Source: Phycomyces blakesleeanus NRRL 1555(-) (taxonomy: Eukaryota > Mucoromycota > Mucoromycetes > Mucorales > Phycomycetaceae). From it: a stretch of DNA of 64,000 nt. The notes under the pieces are model-generated. The model saw only the letters and a list, made by a program, of their open reading frames with translations, ran no database searches and was not told where the DNA came from. Each line of letters begins with the position of its first letter. Within the stretch, counting starts at the first letter, position 1. Where the stretch lies: assembly GCF_001638985.1 (NCBI RefSeq), contig NW_017265145.1:1218353-1282352 (forward strand), given 5' to 3'. A program made the position numbers and the translations under genes. Positions 63,638-64,000 of the stretch are shown piece by piece.

Positions 63638-64000
63638 AATCAAAGAGAGGATAAAAGATACTTTTTATTGATATGAATTTAATTGTCTTATATAATTTTC
63701 TAGACTAATACTGTGCATTATCCGCAGTAGCTATTATATTATATTTATGTCAGAGTTGACATTGGTGAACAAAATTAGTAGTTATAAGCAACCAGTAAGA
63801 GTTGACTTTTTAGGATAAAAGATCTTGACTTTGCCGATTGAACACTTGTATATGTTTTAGATGTTTAAGATAGTGAATATACTTGTAGAAGATATTACTG
63901 GACAACAAGCATCTAAGATATATTATTGTAGCTATTCTTTTAGCCAGAAATCAAACATCATTTTGTATGAATAGCCAAGAAATATAATTAATAAAAAGTA
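63638..64000. other. Right-end AT-rich sequence
   Basis: No feature recognised up to the window end. Confidence 0.5.

Overview
The window is a piece of a eukaryotic, AT-rich, intron-rich fungal chromosome. The best fit is an early-diverging fungus of the Mucoromycota (Mucorales-like). This rests on a fungal-type mitochondrial PGP phosphatase (GEP4), an H2A tail ending in an SQE motif, fungal KDSR and CWC15 homologues, many 50-150 bp introns, two genes (VWA8 and TMEM164 families) better known from animals, and transposon families of the kind abundant in Mucoromycota. The species cannot be fixed from the sequence alone.

Layout. 1.5-12.8 kb is a core-histone cluster of six intronless genes in three divergent pairs: H2B<->H2A, H4<->H3 and H2A<->H2B. 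The two H2A genes differ at one base in 396. The second H2B has an odd threonine-rich tail, and the third pair's shared promoter carries a dead DDE transposon copy. 13.2-15.8 kb (minus) is an eight-exon RBM5/10-like RNA-binding protein. 15.8-21.6 kb is a gene desert with one 382-bp MITE. 21.6-26.6 kb holds a TMEM164-family protein (minus), CWC15 and an alpha-arrestin (both plus). 30.1-39.3 kb is a 37-exon VWA8 homologue of 1875 codons, assembled exon by exon with every splice phase checked. 40.1-46.5 kb holds an unrecognised acidic protein, GEP4 (minus, with one splice join that does not close in frame) and 3-ketodihydrosphingosine reductase.

From about 46.5 kb to the end the window is a transposon graveyard. 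A decayed Mutator-like (MULE) element with FAR1-like, MULE, SWIM and OTU parts lies between inverted repeats at 47.4 and 53.3 kb, and a complete Tc1 element sits inside it. After it come a 544-bp MITE, a 1014-codon KDZ/Plavaka-like transposase frame with six nonsense codons and no frameshift, and a second complete Tc1 element with four nonsense codons and no frameshift. A small unidentified ORF lies at 63.4 kb.

The genes do not form one pathway. The histone cluster supplies chromatin and probably shares G1/S-type control, because CGCG-core motifs recur in the divergent promoters. CWC15 and the RBM5-like protein are spliceosomal or RNA-binding. GEP4, KDSR and TMEM164 act in lipid metabolism. 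Nothing here is a proven new system. The points most worth following are the nested MULE-OTU/Tc1 structure, the nonsense-only decay of two transposase frames, the near-identical H2A pair, and the Thr-tailed H2B.
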